A stretch of 64,000 bases of DNA from Xestospongia bergquistia. Taxonomy: Eukaryota > Porifera > Demospongiae > Haplosclerida > Petrosiidae. The position numbers were made by a program, and so were the translations under genes. The notes below the pieces were generated by a model. That model did no database searches and had not been told where the DNA came from. It worked only from the letters and a program-made list of their open reading frames with translations. The stretch is from contig OZ014411.1 in NCBI GenBank assembly GCA_963965975.1, positions 13,904,501-13,968,500 on the forward strand, read 5' to 3'. This document shows positions 1 to 12,296 of the stretch, piece after piece; position 1 is the first letter of the stretch, and each line of letters starts with the position of its first letter.

Positions 1-3000
1 TCAGCAGTACGTTATGGTCACATTAAAGCTGTATCACTGTTAATACAGGCTGGAGGAAATCCTAATGCTACTGATAAAGTAATGTGTAATGTCAATCTTT
101 TCCTGTTATGCACAAGCTTTCATCATTACCATTTAACTGTAGCCATTTTATCTTCTTAGTAAGGATAATGGACTGTTATATGTATTAGGTAGAACTGCCA
201 ATTTAGGCATTACATGATATTATAATACTCTTTTTCATTTTTCACCATGATGTATACAAAAGTAGAAGCATTATAAAGATTATATTTACATAGAAGGTAT
301 ATTTTCACATGAGGTGTTTACTTTTAGAAGTCTCATTTTGAGCACTTTTAACTATGAAAGTACTGTTTGCATAATTTTTGGAAGTACCCTCTTAAGACAC
401 TCTTCAATAATGATTTATAATCATATTCACGAGGAAAAACGGAGGTCATTAAATGAAGTTTGCCTTGTCATCTAACAATTAAGAAACAGTTATACTTACA
501 GTACATTATGAGTTGAATTAGTTTTTTCTAGCTTTTTATACACATTATATATGTACTTCATTCTTTCTAATACATGCATAATATAGTTAGTTTTTAGTTG
601 AATGTTATATTGTACTGCATTGTAACTACATTCCTTTAGCAAAATCCTCACTTTATATCCAAATATACGGTACTATATTGCTTTAATGAACTACTTTATT
701 TTTTTTGTATTTTCATATTCAGGAAAAACTAACACCTTTACAAAATGCAATGCTCAGTAATTATAATGAAATTGCATCATTACTAAAGGAGTGTGGAGGA
801 GATCCTAGTATTGATACAAAAGTAATATATATAATAGACTAATTTTATGTCTTATTCTACTTGATATCACTCTTATTCAATGATATCATTCTCTTCATGT
901 CCAGAAAAGACCCTTGCATTGGGCAGCAAAGAATGATAAGGCAGCATTAGTTGAAATATTAATACTGGCTAGAGAAGATCCCAATATTGTTGATCAAGTA
1001 ATGTGTAATGTAATATCTTACTAAAAGACTATGCCATTGTTCAAATTAATGTTTATACTTGAGTTAGTTAGTATATAGAGTTGCAAAGAAACTATTGCTG
1101 AAAATATAAGTGAATAATACCACCCACACTTTATTAACTTGGTGTTTTTTAATAAAACCATCAAATTAAAATTATGGCAATTTTTAATTTTGCTCATTTT
1201 GATAACAAACCATCAAATAATATTTTGGCTGGTAAAGTGCATACTTAGTGGCTTTTGTGTATATATAGTCAATAATAACTTTTATAATTATTGATCTTGT
1301 GACTGATTTCTTCCTTTTATAGGGTCATAACACACCATTACACTATGCAGTAAGGAAAGGCAACACTGAAATAGTATCACTCCTAATAGGAGCAGGAGGA
1401 GATCCTAACATAACAAATGATGTAATGTCTCTAGTAGAACAATTATTGAAATGCATCAGTAATTTTAATACTCAATATTAACTTCATCTGTTGCCTTTTA
1501 CAGGGCCAGGAAACACCTTTACATGTTGCAGTTGATTTTGGTTATACTGAACTAGTGTCACTGTTAATAAAGGCAGGAGGAAATCCCAATGCTTTTGCTC
1601 AAGTAATGTCTATATGAAAATATTCTTAACAGTTCATCACTTTTCCAAACTATGCTACTATACAAAATGTTGTTCAGTAGTAGTATAATTGTCAGTTCTT
1701 TATCTTAATTGAATTTTGATCATGTCTCCATCTTATATTCATTTTCCTTAGAGTGGTAATACTCTTTTACATCGTGCTTGCCACTATGGCTATGTAGATA
1801 TAATTCGCTGCTTGCTGTCTGAAGGAGCAGATCCAACAATTAAGAATGATGATATGGAGACTCCATTGGATTTATGTCAAGAAAATGGTGACATTGTGAA
1901 TATTTTTGCTGAGTATAATCCAAAGCAAGGTGATTGATGCAACAAACTACACAACAAGATACTATGTACATAATTGTTCTTTTATTTTGTCTAGTTTTGG
2001 AAAATGTTTCAGAGTGGAAAATCGAAAGCATTGATGAAGGGCAGCTCTTTGAGAAGTCACAATATGGAATAAAGTTGGTCATCCCGCCATCCTCAGTTGA
2101 ACAGGGACAGGAAGTGGAAACCAAAGTTAAGGTAGTTTCACAAGAAAAATCTGAATTTGAGCTCCCTTCTGATGTTGAGCCTGTGAGCTGTTTCTACAAG
2201 ATTGAAACAACAGGGAAATTTTCTAGACCTATTGATCTTTATCTCCAACATAATGTTGAGCTTACATCACAAGAGGAAACTCAACAGCTTGCTTTTATAA
2301 CAGCTAAAGGTCCACCACCTTATAAGTTTGAACTTGTGCCAATTGAAATTGATCAAAAATTCAATCCTAATGACAATTCAGGTGTTGTGAAAGTTTCTGA
2401 TTTTTCTGTATTCAGCATTGTCAAGCTAAAACTTAAAGCTTTATTCTGTCAAGAACCATCTTATAGCTATGCTATGACAGTTTTTTTCAAGCATATGCTG
2501 AAGTCTAGTTGGGCAATACAAGCTGTGGTTACAAGGAATCTTGGGCCCTTTCTCAAGGTACACAATATAAGCAGTATATATATATACATATACAATATTA
2601 TATATAATATCTATACTGTGCGTGTACTGTTTTGTCTGGTATAGAGAGTTAGCACTGAGAAGTGTTTTGAAAGTTGGAATAAGATAGAACCAGTCTCTTT
2701 CCACTTTGATCCAGAAGTCAATGAAGTGACATCTATACTTGTTAACGACTGCTTTCAAATCAAACCATTGAAAAAGCCCTTTAAAGTAAAATATTAAACT
2801 TTAGTTCAAAAATTTACTTTTTTATTTGTAATGAAGATCACAAAAAAAGCTATTGATAAAAGTCAACCAGACACTGCTCTACTTTACTTAAAGTTTAAGG
2901 CCTCGCTCAAACCCAGTGAAAATCTTGCAGATTTAGAGCTCACTTTTAAAGGAATGAGAGATGGAGAGAGTTTAGTTATTGCTAGTAATGAATTACAAGC

Positions 3001-5389
3001 AATACAAGGCAAGACAGGTAAGAAAATAAAGATTTGCTATATCAATAAATTTAAGAGCTATTGACTTATTTTTTTATTAGATGAAATTGCCAAGCTTGCT
3101 ATTCCACATGCCACTCAGCATTTACAGACCTCATCTCGAAAAGAAATTTCTCTGGATTTGTTAAGTGAGTATGAACATGTTCTACATTGCTACTATAAAT
3201 GTCCTTATTAGGTAAAGAACCAAAGAAACAACATCTTATGTCATTGCTTCACTGTATCAAACATATGTGGGATACTATTGGAGAACAACTTGCTGTACGA
3301 TACGGTGACATAAAATCTGCTGAATACAATGTAGCATATGACAATACCAAAAAGCTCTCAGAGGTCCTGCAGGTTTGGATTGATAAGAGAACATGTGAAG
3401 TGTCTTGGAGAACGATCATCACTGTTGTAAATGATCCTCCAGTTGAAAATAAGAGGGTAGCTGATGAAATATGTGAATTTCTAGCCAGATCAGATATTGA
3501 GATTGAGTATCTAGCAACTGGTTAGATTAAATTACATTGTATACATGTATGTTCAATAGTTTATCACAATAGGTTGCTTTTTTGGTACATTTAGTGCTCC
3601 ACCTCCAATACCTCCCAGACAAATGATAAACAAACGTATGTTTTAATTTTAAACATTTGTATAAATTTACTCATTTACAGCTTCAATTCCACCAATACCT
3701 GCTAAAAGCAAAAGTATATTATTTGTTACATCAAATAAACACAAGTTATTTCTCTATTATTACTAGGTAAACTTAGTTCTGAAACTACTACACTTCCAAT
3801 TCCACCAGTCCCAAAGAAAAGAAGTAAGTTAGCAATTTTATTTCTTTAATTTTACAGTAATTTGTAATTTATCCAGCTCGTACACCTTGTGTGAAGAAAC
3901 GTAAGTTAACTCTATCTCAACAGCTTAAATTATTTTGTTATTATGACTTCAATAGAGGAGCAGGAACTTGATGAAATGGAACAAGAAGCTCCACCACAAT
4001 CATCCAATCCTATTGGAGTAAAAATACATCTTAAATTTATATGTATTTTTTATTAAATTGGGACATGTAGTCAAACCACATTCTATTGTATTTAATGTTG
4101 TATGTATATTACCATATAGACTTTATTTATTCTTTTGTGTGCCTTGTCACAACATAGACTAGTATCATTCCATTATTGAGAGGTTAATTCTCATCTTATC
4201 TAGTTTGCTGCTCATCGTCTTCATAAACAAGCTAAACAATGGGAAGAGAAAGATAATAATATGGTAGTAGCTACTAAACGTATGGCTCGACTGATGATGC
4301 AAATGTCAAAGTTTGCAAGGTATTTTCAAAGAATTAATTACTTTCTTAATTATTATAACATTTTCTTATCAAATCAGGTTTTTCTTTATATTTATAAGTA
4401 GAAAATGCAAATGTATCTGTAATTATAGAATGTACTACTTCAAGTTTGATAATATGATATTCTTTCTGTTATAGAGATGAAGAAGGTGATGTCACTTGTA
4501 AAGATGATTTTATCCAAACAGCTAACCTTATTGTGAAAGATAGCAAAGAGGTTGTTGAAATAGCAGCAAAAGTTGCTGTAGTCTGTACAGACAAACAACT
4601 GAAAAATGTGAGCTAGACAGTTAACGTTATATATAATATTTTATATATAATATACATAAATATGATTGTAATTCATAATTTGTTACCAATTCTTAATTGA
4701 GATGATTATATGGAAAGTCAGATTTGTTTGTATACCTGTTTTTGCAAACTTGTTTTTTAACTCTAGTTTTGTATTCCTTTACATGTAGACTCTGTCACAA
4801 GTTATTGATGGTATTCCAACTTATGCTACTCAGCTCAAAATTAATGTTAGTGTACATGCAAGAAGAAGAGGAGATGGTATGCTAGAAATTAACAACCATT
4901 TCTATAATCCACAAAACAGAACTTATTTTGACAATTATACCTCTAGCTATAACACTACCACAATAACTCTTCAAAAATGTGAAACTAAAGTCATTTAATT
5001 TATATGTACATACACAATCTGGTAACATACTAAATTTTAATAGTCAATTGATACTTGCATGATTATGAAATTTTATTCTATTTTAATAGTATGTGCATGT
5101 TTATATTATATATACCTTACCATTAATATTTCTAGATGTTGCAATATTTTATTGTTCTACAATTGTACCAGATATCTATTTAACTGAATTTTTTAACCAT
5201 GTGTATTTCCTTCATTTTACAGATCTAGAGGCAGATAAAGAAGCCACTAGATTGTTGACAGTTAATGGTGAGAATCTCATGACTGCTGTTGGTGTAGTAC
5301 TTAATACTACAGAGAGTGCTTTAATAAAAGTACCTCCAGAAGCTCATGCACATTTGACTGGTCTAAGCTGGGTCAAAAAATTGAACTGA
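1..5389 (+). CDS. Ankyrin-ZU5-death-vinculin-tail protein, copy 1 (5' end outside window)
   Basis: Multi-exon gene entering from the left edge. Exons read by phase: 1-78, 723-821, 905-997, 1323-1421, 1504-1602, 1752-1929 (ankyrin repeats, about 33 aa per exon), 2013-2557 (ZU5), 2645-2785, 2837-3017, 3081-3164 (UPA-like, tentative), 3212-3520 (death domain with W..IGEQL and SWRTII motifs), proline-rich micro-exons 3573-3635, 3681-3713, 3767-3823, 3877-3900, 3956-4017 (PPPIPPR, IPPIPAK, PIPPVPKK), then 4204-4319, 4475-4607, 4789-4876, 5223-5389. The last four resemble the vinculin tail (AKQWEEKDNN, TKRMARLMMQMSKFAR, CTDKQLKN, IPTYATQLKI). The sum is 883 codons with the TGA at 5387-5389; a polyA signal AATAAA lies at 5581. 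Likely a cytoplasmic adaptor linking death-fold signalling to membrane skeleton or actin (inference). Domain order and open frame are seen; the vinculin-tail assignment rests on recalled family motifs. Confidence 0.85.
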
Positions 5390-6199
5390 GCTCCAGGTGG
5401 CAAATTTAATTAGTTGCTATGCATGCCTCTTACTAACTGCATTCAAGTTGTCTCTCAAATATGTAGTGTGATTTCTTAGATATATAGTTTTTATATTTAC
5501 TGTGTACTTTCAATAATTTGCTGATATGTTAATAATTTCTAATTTTTTGTCTATAAAAATTATTCTTTTGGGATAAACTAAATAAATTTTCACTAATGTA
5601 CTGATATAAGTTGTTATATAGTAATTATTCAATCTTCAAAGACCTCAAAGAACAAAGGGACAAATAAGAAAAACAAACTAATATACATGAACAGGTGTTT
5701 AACAGAAATATAAGAAAATTCTATCACAGCAATACATTAGAAATAACAATATCAAATACAACAAGTTAATCAGTTAAAATTATGATAGACTTTCTATTTA
5801 TCAAGTTAATGGGGTACAAAAGATTAATTGCATAAAAAAACGAAAACTGTTTGACATTACAAAATGTTGTAATGTATTTGTTTCACAACATGTCATGCAA
5901 AATAACTGCCATTTTGTTTTTAATTCAATAAAGAAATTGATTATTGATAGATAAAGCTGGAGAATGTACACTAATATACAAAGATAGTACATTCGATTAT
6001 TGATGGATTTGCGTTGACATTTATCTATAAAAAATTGTCTATAAGATTTTCATTGACAATTTTACTGTACAATGAATAAACAATATGAATTAACAGTTTT
6101 AATTAATTTTAATGGTATTATTATCTATTGAAAATTCAGTTTATTAACAGATTGAATTTAATTGATGAAAGACATTATTAATCAAATTGCATAACAGCT
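5390..6199. other. 3' flank of copy 1, duplicated at 30442-31190
   Basis: AT-rich non-coding DNA carrying the AATAAA at 5581 and no convincing ORF. Long stretches match 30442-31190 (for example the segment beginning TTGTTATATAGTAATTATTC), showing that the segmental duplication extends past the stop codon into the neighbouring B-box sequence. Confidence 0.7.
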
Positions 6200-6289
6200 T
6201 GTAATCAGAATACTGAGAACAGTAAGGACCCTGTTTAACTAAATGAGCAAGAGTTGAGGAATGAAATGAAGCAGCCTCTTCTAGCAAAC

Positions 6290-6541
6290 TTAATGTATGA
6301 GTAGATGATCTCTTCTATGTTTATGCATATCATTACAATATTGGCACAAATACTCATTACATTCATTACAGAAACTTACAGCTACCTCACCAGTTATGCA
6401 GAAATCACATATCACTAAAGAATTCCAAACAAATACTACATTTGAGATTACTACCAGCAACAATAGCGCCAACAGCACAAGTAGCCATATTGCTAATGCA
6501 ACTGAGCATGCGCATAATTGTAAACTAACGAGTGTTGACAT
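6290..6541 (-). CDS. Short membrane-anchored B-box zinc-finger ORF
   Basis: An 83-aa ORF on the minus strand. Residues 1-40 are strongly hydrophobic (MSTLVSLQLCACSVALAIWL, then LLVLLALLLLVV), a signal anchor or two short helices. Residues 45-83 contain a complete B-box-type pattern, CDFC...CNEC...CQYC...H..RRDH. TRIM-family B-boxes bind two zinc ions and normally follow a RING, which is absent here. The B-box part is also present at 31340-31450 in the duplicated block, but without this hydrophobic start. The hydrophobic start recurs at 8269 joined to a different module. It could be a small gene, a first exon, or a pseudogene remnant. Confidence 0.45.
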   Translation of the reverse strand: MSTLVSLQLCACSVALAIWLLVLLALLLLVVISNVVFVWNSLVICDFCITGEVAVSFCNECNEYLCQYCNDMHKHRRDHLLIH

Positions 6542-7018
6542 AGCGTCAACTTTTGCATACGTAATAATAAATTATTACAATGTAATCAAATTCGTCGAAA
6601 CTAAAAAAAGACACCGAAAACCATTAAAAACATACACAGTCATTAATGAACAACTTCCCAAAATTAACAATAGTCAAGATTTTTTGAAATAATGTTGACA
6701 GCTCACTTTTACTTTTAAATCATATCCACTTCCAGGCTGACAAGTACCAATTACTGTAATACCCAAGCTATCAGCACCATCACCTTTATTACCATTACAC
6801 TAGCCACGTCATGGTTTCATTCAAGCACCAGCAATAACAGTCTTTCCTTTACATTAGTTACTATCTCATCACTTCAACAATATATACTCCTTTCGCTCAA
6901 CATAGACAAGAACGACGGACGAGAAAGTATCTATAACGCGTCTAATAACCTCACGTGCGTTTATCAATAGCATAAATAACTCTTGATAAGTCCTGAGGTA
7001 AAAAAGAGATGTCTAATG

Positions 7019-7070
7019 GTTAATTAGTCAACATAAAAGCTAATGTTTGCTTTTATGTTGACTAATTAAC
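7019..7070. repeat. Perfect 22-bp inverted repeat with 8-nt loop
   Basis: Arms 7019-7040 and 7049-7070 are exact reverse complements (GTTAATTAGTCAACATAAAAGC), separated by TAATGTTT. It would form a strong hairpin or cruciform. It could be the core of a palindromic MITE; no target duplication was identified. Confidence 0.8.
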
Positions 7071-7299
7071 TTCATTATATTGAGCATTAATCAAGTAATT
7101 CATTAGCATTATAAATTATACTATCAGTATAATAATTATTATTTTTAAAAAAAACAAATAGCAATTAGTTAGTGTTAAGGGTATCAAATAGAAACATGCA
7201 ACATAATAATGGCTGTTGATTGATGGTTAGTGATATGAAATTAGTATACAAATTTCTTTACATTATATTTAGAAGAATTGATGGAACTACTAGATTTTA

Positions 7300-7697
7300 C
7301 AGAGTGGGGAAGAGAGTTCTAGAGAGAGAGGGCAGATTGAACAAATGAGTTTTGCAGAGTTCATGCATGAGAGAAGAGACACAGAATTTAATACATATGC
7401 AACTCCCATATCTCCAATTGACCTCATCAGCAACCTAGAACAGAATGTTGTCATACTAGCTCTGCAAGTGCAGAGTTTGACCAATGTGCCAATGGGTCCT
7501 GAAGTCTCTATTGAGGGTGATTTGTGGGAGATGACCAGATGGAATTACAATGGTTCCATGGAAAATTGGAAAGTTCTTAGTATGGGAGGCTAGATGTCCT
7601 GATACATTTGTAGTGTTCCATTCTACTCTAGCCACAAGAAAAGCTGGTGAAATGGTTGCTATGATTAAAACATTAAAGAAGGAAAAGCATACATAGT
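7300..7697 (+). pseudogene. Frameshifted conserved ORF of unknown function (copy 1)
   Basis: The reading SFAEFMHERRDTEFNTYATP continues through NVVILALQVQSLTNVPM and LWEMTRWNYNGSMENWKVL. After a one-base shift near 7580 it resumes as ARCPDTFVVFHSTLATRKAG, ending EKHT* at 7697. A second decayed copy lies at 14700-14935. Conservation between the two copies on both sides of the shift shows a once-coding sequence. I do not recognise the family. Confidence 0.5.
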
Positions 7698-7855
7698 GAA
7701 CTGAGCTCATATTTCATGCACTGCCAAATGTTTTTTGTATTGAATTGTTAGATATCCAATAGAGACAAAAAAGTAAAAAACCATTTCTACACAAAATAAG
7801 GATTTAATAATGTGTTCATCACAATCATTGAACAAGCTCCAAGTCATATTTACCT

Positions 7856-8269
7856 TGACTTCACAACAATAGCTCTCTTGAACTCCTATAAAATCCATGC
7901 ATTTAACTGTAACATCATATCCATCTTCAATATCAGAAATACTAACTACTGTATCTAAGTTCCCAGCACCACCATTTTCATTGCAATAACTCCAATCAGG
8001 TCCATATTTCACATGATCCCCCAAAAAAACATTAAATCCTGTCTTATATAAGTTGCTACCTTTCTACCATTGTGGACTGTAGATGGTACCACACTAGTTA
8101 CCTTGGATGGCATACAACAATTTCTGGCTACAGTAATGCTGAACGTTTGGACATCTGAAAATGAGGAACAAGTTGATTTCAGCTTAAAGCTAGCATCCAA
8201 CAGCACGAGTAGCCATATTGCTAATGCAACTGAGCATGCGCATAATAGTAAACTAACGAGTGTTGACAT
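7856..8269 (-). pseudogene. Hydrophobic leader plus MIB/HERC2-like domain, probably broken
   Basis: The minus strand begins with MSTLVSLLLCACSVALAIWL, a duplicate of the leader at 6541. It runs through an unrecognised Cys-containing stretch (CSSFSDVQTFSITVARNCC) and, after a frame change near 8020, reads GDHVKYGPDWSYCNENGGAG then NLDTVVSISD. That resembles the MIB/HERC2 domain (G..V..GPDW....DGG.GH.GTVV). A donor (AAG/gtaaat) follows at 7855. Either a small intron or a frameshift separates the halves. MIB/HERC2 domains are found in ubiquitin ligases; nothing here shows a ligase. Confidence 0.4.
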
Positions 8270-8282
8270 AGTGTCGCCATAA

Positions 8283-8809
8283 TTATTACACGATGTTCAT
8301 ATTCTTCGAAGTTAAAAAAGACACAGTAACTACTCAAAACCATAAGCAATACACAATCAATCCTGAACAACTTACAGGACATATTTTCCTTTACCTCCTA
8401 AAATTAGTAATAGTCAAGATTCTCTGAAATAGTTAATGTTGAAATTGTACTTCACTTTGAAATTGTATCCACTTCAGGGCTCACAAGCACCAATTACTGT
8501 ACCCAAACTACCATAATGAGCGAAGAGAAGGATAGTCACTGCTCCAGTTGTTTAAGGACATTTTCAGAGCAAAGTGTTGTGTTTTTGAGGAATTTCAGAA
8601 TTGACTGAGAAAATATTGGTGCATGGATCACATTTAAATACAATATTGCAGTTAAAATATATATTTTTAAGAACAAATGTAAGTATATGTGTATGGAGCT
8701 TGATACATATACTTAGCTGAGCATAAACGTTTGCAAGAAATTGTACTGCAGTTAACCTTGTATTTTTGTGACCTGTACTATGTTGTTTATTGCATTATTA
8801 ATTTTCTAT
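8283..8809. other. Non-coding; partly duplicated with 6545-6780
   Basis: The first 200 bases are recognisably similar to 6545-6780, i.e. upstream of the two related hydrophobic leaders, so leader and promoter were duplicated together. The rest shows no ORF or repeat that I can support. Confidence 0.4.
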
Positions 8810-8934
8810 GTCTGTGGCCATATCATGTTGAAAGCAACAGTTCCCATCTGAACACTAAAGTTAAGCAACATCAGGCCAGTATAGTACTGGAATGGAATGG
8901 GAGACCATCCAGGTATAGTGCTGGTACTTCTGCA
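8810..8934 (+). pseudogene. Degenerate 5S rRNA-derived sequence
   Basis: Plus-strand similarity to the 5S genes at 57.9-59.8 kb along their whole length: GGCCATA.CA.GTTGAAAGCA, CAGTTCCCATCTGAACACT, AAGTTAAGCAACATCAGGCC and GTACTGG..TGGGAGACC. Many substitutions and a 7-base insertion make it a non-functional copy. It lies in the opposite orientation to the main cluster. Confidence 0.7.
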
Positions 8935-8940
8935 TGTCTT

Positions 8941-9413
8941 TTTTTTTCACTAATTCACTCTTATTTATTAACGAAAATAGTAATAATTCAGATGTAATTA
9001 AAAATACAAACTAGTAGACGAAAGGTTAATTATAATTGTTAGCATACTCCTTGATGCCATGATACAGTCATATACATACAATAAGAAAAGTACATCGTTA
9101 TTTTTAAGATCACAGGTTAACTTCCATAATTTTCAGAGGCTAACAATATTAGCTGTGGTCAGAATTTCCAATTGCAAATAAGTAGATAATTGTTCCGTAA
9201 CATTAATATTTGATTTAGATGCATCAATGAGTTACCAAAATGATCATTAAGAGATTATGTCATACCAACAAAAAGAAAAAACTAAAACGCCTGTACTCTA
9301 TTTTTTAATTTCTCTACACGTGTACACGTTTACATGTTCTTGGTGATCTATATACTGGTCAATTATTCTGATTACATTTATATGTATATTATAAAGTAAA
9401 ACAGACTATCTCT
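8941..9413. other. AT-rich intergenic DNA, nothing recognised
   Basis: No ORF, structured repeat or RNA gene that I can support; only low-complexity AT-rich sequence between the 5S remnant and the secreted-protein pseudogene. Confidence 0.4.
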
Positions 9414-10136
9414 ATGTCAATGATGAATAAATTTACTCTTTTCTTGATTTTTCTTTTAACCTGTTACCGGGAGTTTGTAATGGCTGATGCTGTTACTATT
9501 CCTGGTATGAAAGATGCAATGAAGAGAGACGTTAGGTCATCTGTAATCAAAAGAGATTTCAAAGAGCTGAGTTGTAAAGAGTTAATTCATTTTTTTACGA
9601 TAATGTTACCTTCTTTTGTATGAACGTCAATTCTTCCATTTACTTTATTGCTGAAGTACTTAGTGGTTCAATTTATTTTGACAAAAATACTGAAGATAAA
9701 GTAAATAGTGCTGTCAATGAGTTCTGTTCTAGTGAATGTAAAGATTTCTTTGTTGCATACTACAATTGTATTAATCATACTGACTTAGTCACTTTTTATA
9801 ATAATGGTTTATGTGGAAGAATGAATCAACAATATTGTGTGATACATTTTGAATTTACTTCAGGTGTGATAATACCTCCTCTTACAATTGCTCGTGCTTG
9901 CGGTCTTGATTTCAGCAAATAAGTTTATTATTGTATTGATGGTTCTTGTCAAGATAATGTGACACAGTTTATTGATTACATGGGATGTTGTGGTGCTCCT
10001 CTACTTTAATTTGACAACATGTCCCATTTCCAATACTGATCCTTGTCCTTCTGGTGTTGTTGGTTTTCACAGCTCTCCCCTCTTTGTAGTGTTGGTGTTA
10101 GCAGCCATTATACAAGTTATAATATTTTATTACTAA
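9414..10136 (+). pseudogene. Secreted cysteine-rich protein, frameshifted
   Basis: Starts MSMMNKFTLFLIFLLTCYRE, a good signal peptide, then ADAVTIPGMKDAMKRDVRSS. The frame breaks near 9580. It resumes in another frame with CMNVNSSIYFIAEVLSGSIY, EFCSSECKDFFVAYYNCINH and CGRMNQQYC to a stop at 9920. Recognisable coding follows (YYCIDGSCQDNVTQFIDYMG, CCGAP) and a hydrophobic C-terminus (VLVLAAIIQVIIFYY) ending at 10136, suggesting a former GPI-type tail. A related fragment lies at 12405-12730. Family unknown. Confidence 0.5.
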
Positions 10137-10139
10137 CAG

Positions 10140-10790
10140 CAATTACATATAATGTGTATTGTTTTTATTAAGTTAATTGTTGTAGTTAGTTTTGTTTGAT
10201 AAATTTTTAGTTGTTGAAATAAAGTCATTATATATCAAACTGAATCTATTGAACAATTTACTTAGTATTTTTAACTTGTGTGCATACTTAATATGATATA
10301 TATTATTTTCAATATGGTAATATGTTATATAAAAATAATTTGTGAAAACAAATGTTGTCAAAAATATCCTGCTATATATAAATGCTTGATGATATTATCA
10401 GCACAAAAGCATAGGTAACAAGTATAATGAGATGACAAAATTGTAGGATGTGTTAACTGACAAACTGTAGATAGGTGGATAAATATAATAGTAACTGAAC
10501 ATGTTTACAAGTTGTCATGGCAACATTAGTAACACTATAATATTATGTTGTATTATATATTACCTCATTGGTTGTCATGGTACAGTTTAGTCATGTCATT
10601 GGTAATTAGCTATAGTGAAAACAATTCATTTTATTAACATGTTGTGACATCATTATTAGGTAGGTACATGCTGTAAATATGTGCTGATGTTTAGTTATAG
10701 TATATATATACCTTTGATAATCGTGTAATTAAACATAATGTGTCATACATATTTGCATGCTACAATCATTCTATCAAAAAATCAAAAGAT
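10140..10790. other. AT-rich intergenic DNA, nothing recognised
   Basis: No convincing ORF on either strand. Several short AT tracts only. Confidence 0.4.
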
Positions 10791-10915
10791 GCCAACGGTG
10801 ACGGTCCTAGCTAGCAAAGCAGGGAATCCTGGAGCCTAAGTGGAAGTCCCAGTGGGTGAGTCAGGAGGGATTGTTTGGGCAACCACAAGGTTTTTTTATT
10901 TTTTTAATTACTGGG
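10791..10915. other. GC-richer block of unknown nature
   Basis: About 120 bp, clearly richer in G and C than its surroundings (from TGCCAACGGTGACGGTCC to a poly-T tract). Possibly the body of a SINE or another insertion, but no tRNA, 5S or TIR signature could be confirmed by eye. Confidence 0.25.
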
Positions 10916-11095
10916 CCGGGAAAGTAAGTCAGTCAAGTCAGTCTGTCATAGAGAACATTCTATAATTATGGTATATACAAAAATTGTATTACAAACATAG
11001 GCAACAAAGAAAATTTATCAACATTATTAGCATAATTTTTATGAGATAATTCTTTAACTGGTTTAACAAGTTTGACTGCGTGGTTTATTAAATAT
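10916..11095 (+). repeat. Dispersed repeat related to the MBOAT-fragment repeats
   Basis: The order of motifs (CAGTCTGTCATAGAGAAC, TACAAACATA, ATTAGCATAATT, TTTAACAAGTTTGACTG) matches the segments before the MBOAT-like exons at 13490-13640, 59030-59190 and 59910-60070. This copy lacks the MBOAT exon. Confidence 0.5.
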
Positions 11096-11189
11096 ATTCA
11101 AATCTTGATATTAATAAACTAATACAAACAATTAAGACATGATTTTAAAAGTTAAAAATACAATGGAGTTGTAGTAGTTATTATTGTAA

Positions 11190-11378
11190 CTTAACAAGGA
11201 CCAATAATTTTGTTTCATAAAAAATTTCAAGTGATTTGATGGCTTCATACAATTTTCCATTTTCTTTAAAAATGACAAATAAATGTGCACATGTTTTTTT
11301 TCAAAAATGGTAAAAAATGATAGGTGATGAAATCACTTGAAATTTTGTATGGAGTTAGCTACATAGGTCCTTGTTAAG
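11190..11378. mobile_element. Small TIR element (MITE)
   Basis: Ends read CTTAACAAGGACC and GGTCCTTGTTAAG. The similarity continues imperfectly inward for about 50 bp to AAATTTCAAGTGATTT on the left and AAATCACTTGAAATTT on the right. No coding capacity. Flanking target duplication not clear. Confidence 0.55.
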
Positions 11379-11936
11379 CAGAGTCATTGGTTGTGATTAG
11401 AAATGTTGTTAAAATCTGTAAAAAATCACTTAGTCCATACATTGCAAGTAATAGCTCTCCTAGCCATGTAGGGATCACATGGAAGGCCGTGGTTGGAAAC
11501 ATCTTCTACGACATAAAACAGAGTATCATTTGTATTTTTGCACTTCAAGCTATAAGAATTGTGATCAACACATTCATAGAGTGAATTCTTAGTGATTTAA
11601 TTACCTATCATCTTGGACCATTTTTAAAAAGGTCATTGTACTTTAACTTTTTTTAAAAAGTTGAGAATTTGGAAATGTCATCAAATTATTTGAATGTTTT
11701 TTATAAAGTTAGAGTCACATTACAAATACATGTACATGTCATGATAAGTAGTAAAATAATAAAAATTTTTGTATCATTTATATTCTTTTGCTTGTAAGAC
11801 AAGCACTCTCTGTTCACAATGTCAACGTAATATGAGTGTTATATTTGTAGCAAAGATGTAGACCATGCTCTGATCGGTGGTTAATTACAATAATGGGACA
11901 TGCTTTATTTCGTCTGGTAATGGTAGTAATTAATGC

Positions 11937-12296
11937 TTGCATTACCTCTTGTTATATCAGAAGGACCATTACCTGTTAGCTGGTATCATAATAGCCATGA
12001 ATATCACTTCTGTTTCAGCTATTGACTATTTGGATAGTAACAATTGGTTTGTATACACTGCTAGAGTCTTTGTTTTCCTCAAGAACCTTAATATAGGTTT
12101 TCCAATGTGTTTATACAATGGAATGACACCAACTGTTAGAACTGCTATACAATTTGTTTATCCAGTGTATTTGTGGGTTTTGGTAATTGGATTCATTATA
12201 TTCAATCATTACTCAACTAGAATCTCAAACAGAACAGTAAGTTTTTCTGTCCAGGTCCTAGCTAGTCTCATCTACTTCTCCTTCTCCAATTATTAA
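11937..12296 (+). pseudogene. C-terminal fragment of a multi-pass membrane protein
   Basis: The reading LAGIIIAMNITSVSAIDYLD, NIGFPMCLYNGMTPTVRTAI, FVYPVYLWVLVIGFIIFNHY and STRISNRTVSFSVQVLASLI contains two or three hydrophobic segments and stops at 12296. The motif set resembles a large family of uncharacterised invertebrate multi-pass proteins that I recall only loosely. There is no N-terminal part nearby, so a truncated copy is most likely. Confidence 0.4.
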
